From Chloroflexota bacterium (GTDB lineage: Bacteria > Chloroflexota > Anaerolineae > UBA4142): 7,272 bases of DNA. The translations under genes and the position numbers were made by a program. Numbering within the stretch: position 1 is the first letter of the stretch; each line of letters begins with the position of its first letter. Of the stretch, positions 4,955 through 7,272 are shown in pieces. The notes beneath the pieces are model-generated. The model saw nothing but the letters and a program-made list of their open reading frames with translations, was not told the DNA's origin and made no database searches. The DNA lies in assembly GCA_016200825.1 (NCBI GenBank), contig JACQEA010000461.1, positions 1-7,272 on the forward strand. Reading direction: 5' to 3'.

Positions 4955-5028
4955 GATAGACAATAGACGGTGGACAAAAGACGGAGGACAGTTCGGAATT
5001 GGAATTTGTTTTTCGTCTATCGTCTATC
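4955..5028 (+). terminator. Long-loop inverted repeat after mdh, possible terminator
   Basis: Positions 4955-4969 and 5014-5028 are 15-bp inverted repeats with one mismatch, built of short TAGACNA-like units (the right arm reads cgtctat twice). The loop is 44 nt. A run of seven T lies at 5040-5046, 11 nt after the stem, directly before the next ATG. It starts 3 nt after the mdh stop, so a role in ending or trimming the mdh transcript is reasonable, but the large loop and distant T-run make an intrinsic terminator only possible. It may be a dispersed repeat. Confidence 0.4.
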
Positions 5029-5046
5029 GTCTTCGGTCATTTTTTT

Positions 5047-7272
5047 ATGCCTCCTACTCAAGGCGAACGCAAGCAAGTGACTGTCCTCTTTGCGGACATC
5101 TCGGGCTTTACCGCGCTCTCGGAAAAACTCGATCCCGAAAACGTCACCGAACTCATCAATCGTTTCTTCGCCGCGCTCAACGCGCCGATCGAAAAATATG
5201 ACGGCACGATTGATAAATTTTTGGGCGACGCGGTCATGGTTATTTTCGGCGCGCCGCGCGCGCATGAAAACGATCCCGAGCGCGCGATTCGCTGCGCGCT
5301 CGAAATGCGCGACGCGTTCGACGCGGAAAAACGCGCGCTCCAGTTATCCGATTCGCTCGCGCTTCACATTGGACTCAACACCGGTCTCGCGATTGCGGGC
5401 ATCGTCGGCACCAAAGCTAAAATGGAATACACCGTCATTGGCGACACGGTGAACATCGCGTCGCGGCTCAAAGATCAAGCGCCGCGCGGCGAAATTTTTG
5501 TGAGCGATGAAACGTTTCGCTTGGTCGAACGCCTTTTTGAATTTCGTTCCGTCGGTTCATTAGAAGTCAAAGGCAAAGAAAAACCAATTCCAACTTTCGC
5601 GATTGTGCGCGCCAAAGCCGGCGTGATCACCACGCGCGGAATTGCCGGTCTGAAATCGCCGCTGGTTGGTCGCGAGGCGGAACGCGCGCAATTGGCGCGC
5701 GCGTTTGAATTGTTGCAAAGCGGGCGCGGGCAAATCGCGTTTGTAGTCGGCGAAGCCGGGCTCGGAAAATCGCGCCTCGTCGCGGAAATTCGGAAATGGA
5801 CTGTAGACCATAGATCGTCCAGCGTCCTCTGGCTGGAAGGTCGCTCGCTTTCGCACACGCAAAACGTCGCGTATTTTCCGATCATCGAAATGTTGAAACG
5901 CGTTTTGAATTTACGCGATGATGCTCAGCCGGACGAAGCGGGCAAAGCCTTGGAAGCGTGGGGTGATCAATTTATTTCGGCGAATGATCGCGCGGGAACT
6001 CTGCCGTTTCTTAAATCATTGCTCGGAATCGAGCTCGATGAATCTGCCGCCAAACGCGTCCGGTATTTGGACGCGGAAGGATTGAAACGGCAAACTTTTT
6101 TCGCGATTCGTACGAGTTTGCGCGCGGTCGCGCGCACCGCGCCGACACTGGTCTTTATCGAAGATTTGCATTGGGCAGACGATGCGAGTTTGGAAGTGTT
6201 GCGCTATGTGTTGCCGCTCGTTTTGGAATTGCCTCTGCTTTTTATTTTTGTTCTGCGTCCCGAACGCGATCACGGCTCGTGGAAGTTGCGCGAGTTTGCT
6301 CTGCGCGATTATTTCGCGCGCGCGACGGAAATTGTTTTGCATCCGCTCACGCCGGCCGCATCGAATCAACTGCTCACGAATTTACTCGCGATTGAAGATA
6401 TGCCCGGCGCGGTGCGCGAATTAATTCTCGCGCGCGCAGAAGGCAATCCATTTTACGTCGAAGAAATCGTCCGGTCTTTGATTGACCAAAAGTTGATCGA
6501 GCGCGTCGAAAATCGTTGGCGCGCGACGCGCGCGATTGAATCGGTGGATTTACCCAGCACGCTGGCCGGCGTGATCGGCGCGCGCATTGATCGGCTTGAT
6601 CCCGATGTAAAATTCACGTTGCAAATCGGCGCGGTGATCGGACGATCCTTTCCGTACGCGGTGATGACGCGCGTGATTCCCGACCCCGCGCGATTGGACG
6701 CCGATTTGGCGCGGCTGGAAGAAATGGGACTCGTGTTTGAAAATTCAGAGCGCGGCGAACGACAATTGATTTTCAAACATATTCTCACGCAAGAAGGCGC
6801 GTATGAAAGTTTGTTGCTGCGCAAACGCCGCGAATTGCACGGTCAAGTTGCGCGCGCGTTGGAGGAATATTTCGGTGCGCGCATCCAGGATCAAATTGGA
6901 TTGGTGGCGTATCATTTTGCGCGCAGTGATGATGCGCTGAACGCGATTGAGTACGCGTTGCGCGCGGGCGAACGCGCGCTCGCGCGATATACCGCGCCCG
7001 AAGCGATTCGTTTTTTTCGCGGCGCGTGGTCGCGCATGGACGAAGAAAAAATTGACGATGCCGCGCGGCGGTTGCGCGCGCTGGTTGGCTTGGGCGACGC
7101 AGAATCGGCGCGCGGGGAGTACGACGCCGCACTCGCGATTTGGGAACGCGCGTGTGAATACGCGCGGAATTTGGAAAATCGCGAAACGCTCGCGGGATTG
7201 CATCGGCGCATGGGCTTGACGAATCTCGCGCAAGGCAAAGTGGAATCCGCGCGCAAGTTGTACGAATGGGGT
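5047..7272 (+). CDS. Class III adenylate cyclase-AAA ATPase-TPR protein, 3' end cut by the window
   Basis: The first 742 residues are open to the window edge with no stop; relatives commonly exceed 1,000. Residues 8-190 are a class III cyclase domain making cAMP from ATP: metal-binding Asp17 (FADISGFT) and Asp61 (LGDAVM), base-selecting Lys57 and Thr129 (the Lys/Thr pair of bacterial adenylate cyclases), transition-state Asn136 and Arg140 (GDTVNIASR). All are present, so it should be active as a dimer. Residues 205-560 are an AAA/STAND-like ATPase: Walker A GEAGLGKS 235-242 and Walker B LVFIEDLHWAD 368-378. From about 615 onward are helical TPR-like repeats, probably for partner binding. There is no signal peptide or membrane segment, so it is cytosolic. 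ATG 5047 has no Shine-Dalgarno sequence; a TTG at 4999 with GGAGG upstream is a weaker alternative. It could be co-transcribed with mdh (94-nt gap). Its input signal cannot be read from this part. Confidence 0.9.
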   Translation, partial: MPPTQGERKQVTVLFADISGFTALSEKLDPENVTELINRFFAALNAPIEKYDGTIDKFLGDAVMVIFGAPRAHENDPERAIRCALEMRDAFDAEKRALQLSDSLALHIGLNTGLAIAGIVGTKAKMEYTVIGDTVNIASRLKDQAPRGEIFVSDETFRLVERLFEFRSVGSLEVKGKEKPIPTFAIVRAKAGVITTRGIAGLKSPLVGREAERAQLARAFELLQSGRGQIAFVVGEAGLGKSRLVAEIRKWTVDHRSSSVLWLEGRSLSHTQNVAYFPIIEMLKRVLNLRDDAQPDEAGKALEAWGDQFISANDRAGTLPFLKSLLGIELDESAAKRVRYLDAEGLKRQTFFAIRTSLRAVARTAPTLVFIEDLHWADDASLEVLRYVLPLVLELPLLFIFVLRPERDHGSWKLREFALRDYFARATEIVLHPLTPAASNQLLTNLLAIEDMPGAVRELILARAEGNPFYVEEIVRSLIDQKLIERVENRWRATRAIESVDLPSTLAGVIGARIDRLDPDVKFTLQIGAVIGRSFPYAVMTRVIPDPARLDADLARLEEMGLVFENSERGERQLIFKHILTQEGAYESLLLRKRRELHGQVARALEEYFGARIQDQIGLVAYHFARSDDALNAIEYALRAGERALARYTAPEAIRFFRGAWSRMDEEKIDDAARRLRALVGLGDAESARGEYDAALAIWERACEYARNLENRETLAGLHRRMGLTNLAQGKVESARKLYEWG

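Noticed and set aside
1..7272. tRNA, rRNA, riboswitch, phage attachment site or transposase gene
   Set aside because: No cloverleaf, rRNA signature, conserved aptamer core or transposase motif was recognised by eye on either strand. A covariance-model search would be more sensitive.

Overview
The window looks like chromosomal DNA of a free-living bacterium, most likely a member of the Chloroflexota (Anaerolineae-like). The main support is the malate dehydrogenase, which resembles the Chloroflexus lactate-dehydrogenase-like type as I remember it, together with a cyclase-AAA ATPase architecture common in that phylum and intergenic spaces full of short imperfect palindromes. Coding regions use GCG (Ala) and CGC (Arg) very heavily. 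The taxonomic call is an inference from memory; no search was run.

Layout, left to right. On the minus strand: a secreted matrixin-like metalloprotease (97-897) behind a good promoter and a long leader; then 620 bp of non-coding repeats (898-1516) that include a perfect 90-bp tandem duplication inside a larger inverted repeat; then an ATP-type phosphoenolpyruvate carboxykinase, pckA (1517-2980). A divergent spacer with a 94-bp palindromic repeat separates pckA from the plus-strand genes: a small cupin (3388-3720) behind a perfect consensus promoter, more palindromic repeats, malate dehydrogenase (4011-4952), and the first 742 codons of an adenylate cyclase-AAA ATPase-TPR protein that runs off the right edge.

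PckA and Mdh both act on oxaloacetate: Mdh interconverts malate and oxaloacetate, and PckA turns oxaloacetate into phosphoenolpyruvate. They lie about 1 kb apart but are divergently arranged, so the link is metabolic and not operonic. The cyclase would make cAMP, but nothing visible ties it to the two enzymes.

The strongest anomaly is in pckA. About 40 residues are cleanly missing in frame, including the segment that forms the mobile active-site lid in ATP-type PEPCKs, while the P-loop, the metal and substrate residues and the adenine-binding motif are intact. Other points are the TTG start of pckA set by its promoter, a Gln in place of the first zinc-binding His of the metalloprotease, a dyad overlapping the cupin transcription start, and a 35-bp perfect inverted tag at opposite outer ends of two related repeats. 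I see no transposase, CRISPR array, tRNA or rRNA, and no convincing new multi-gene system.
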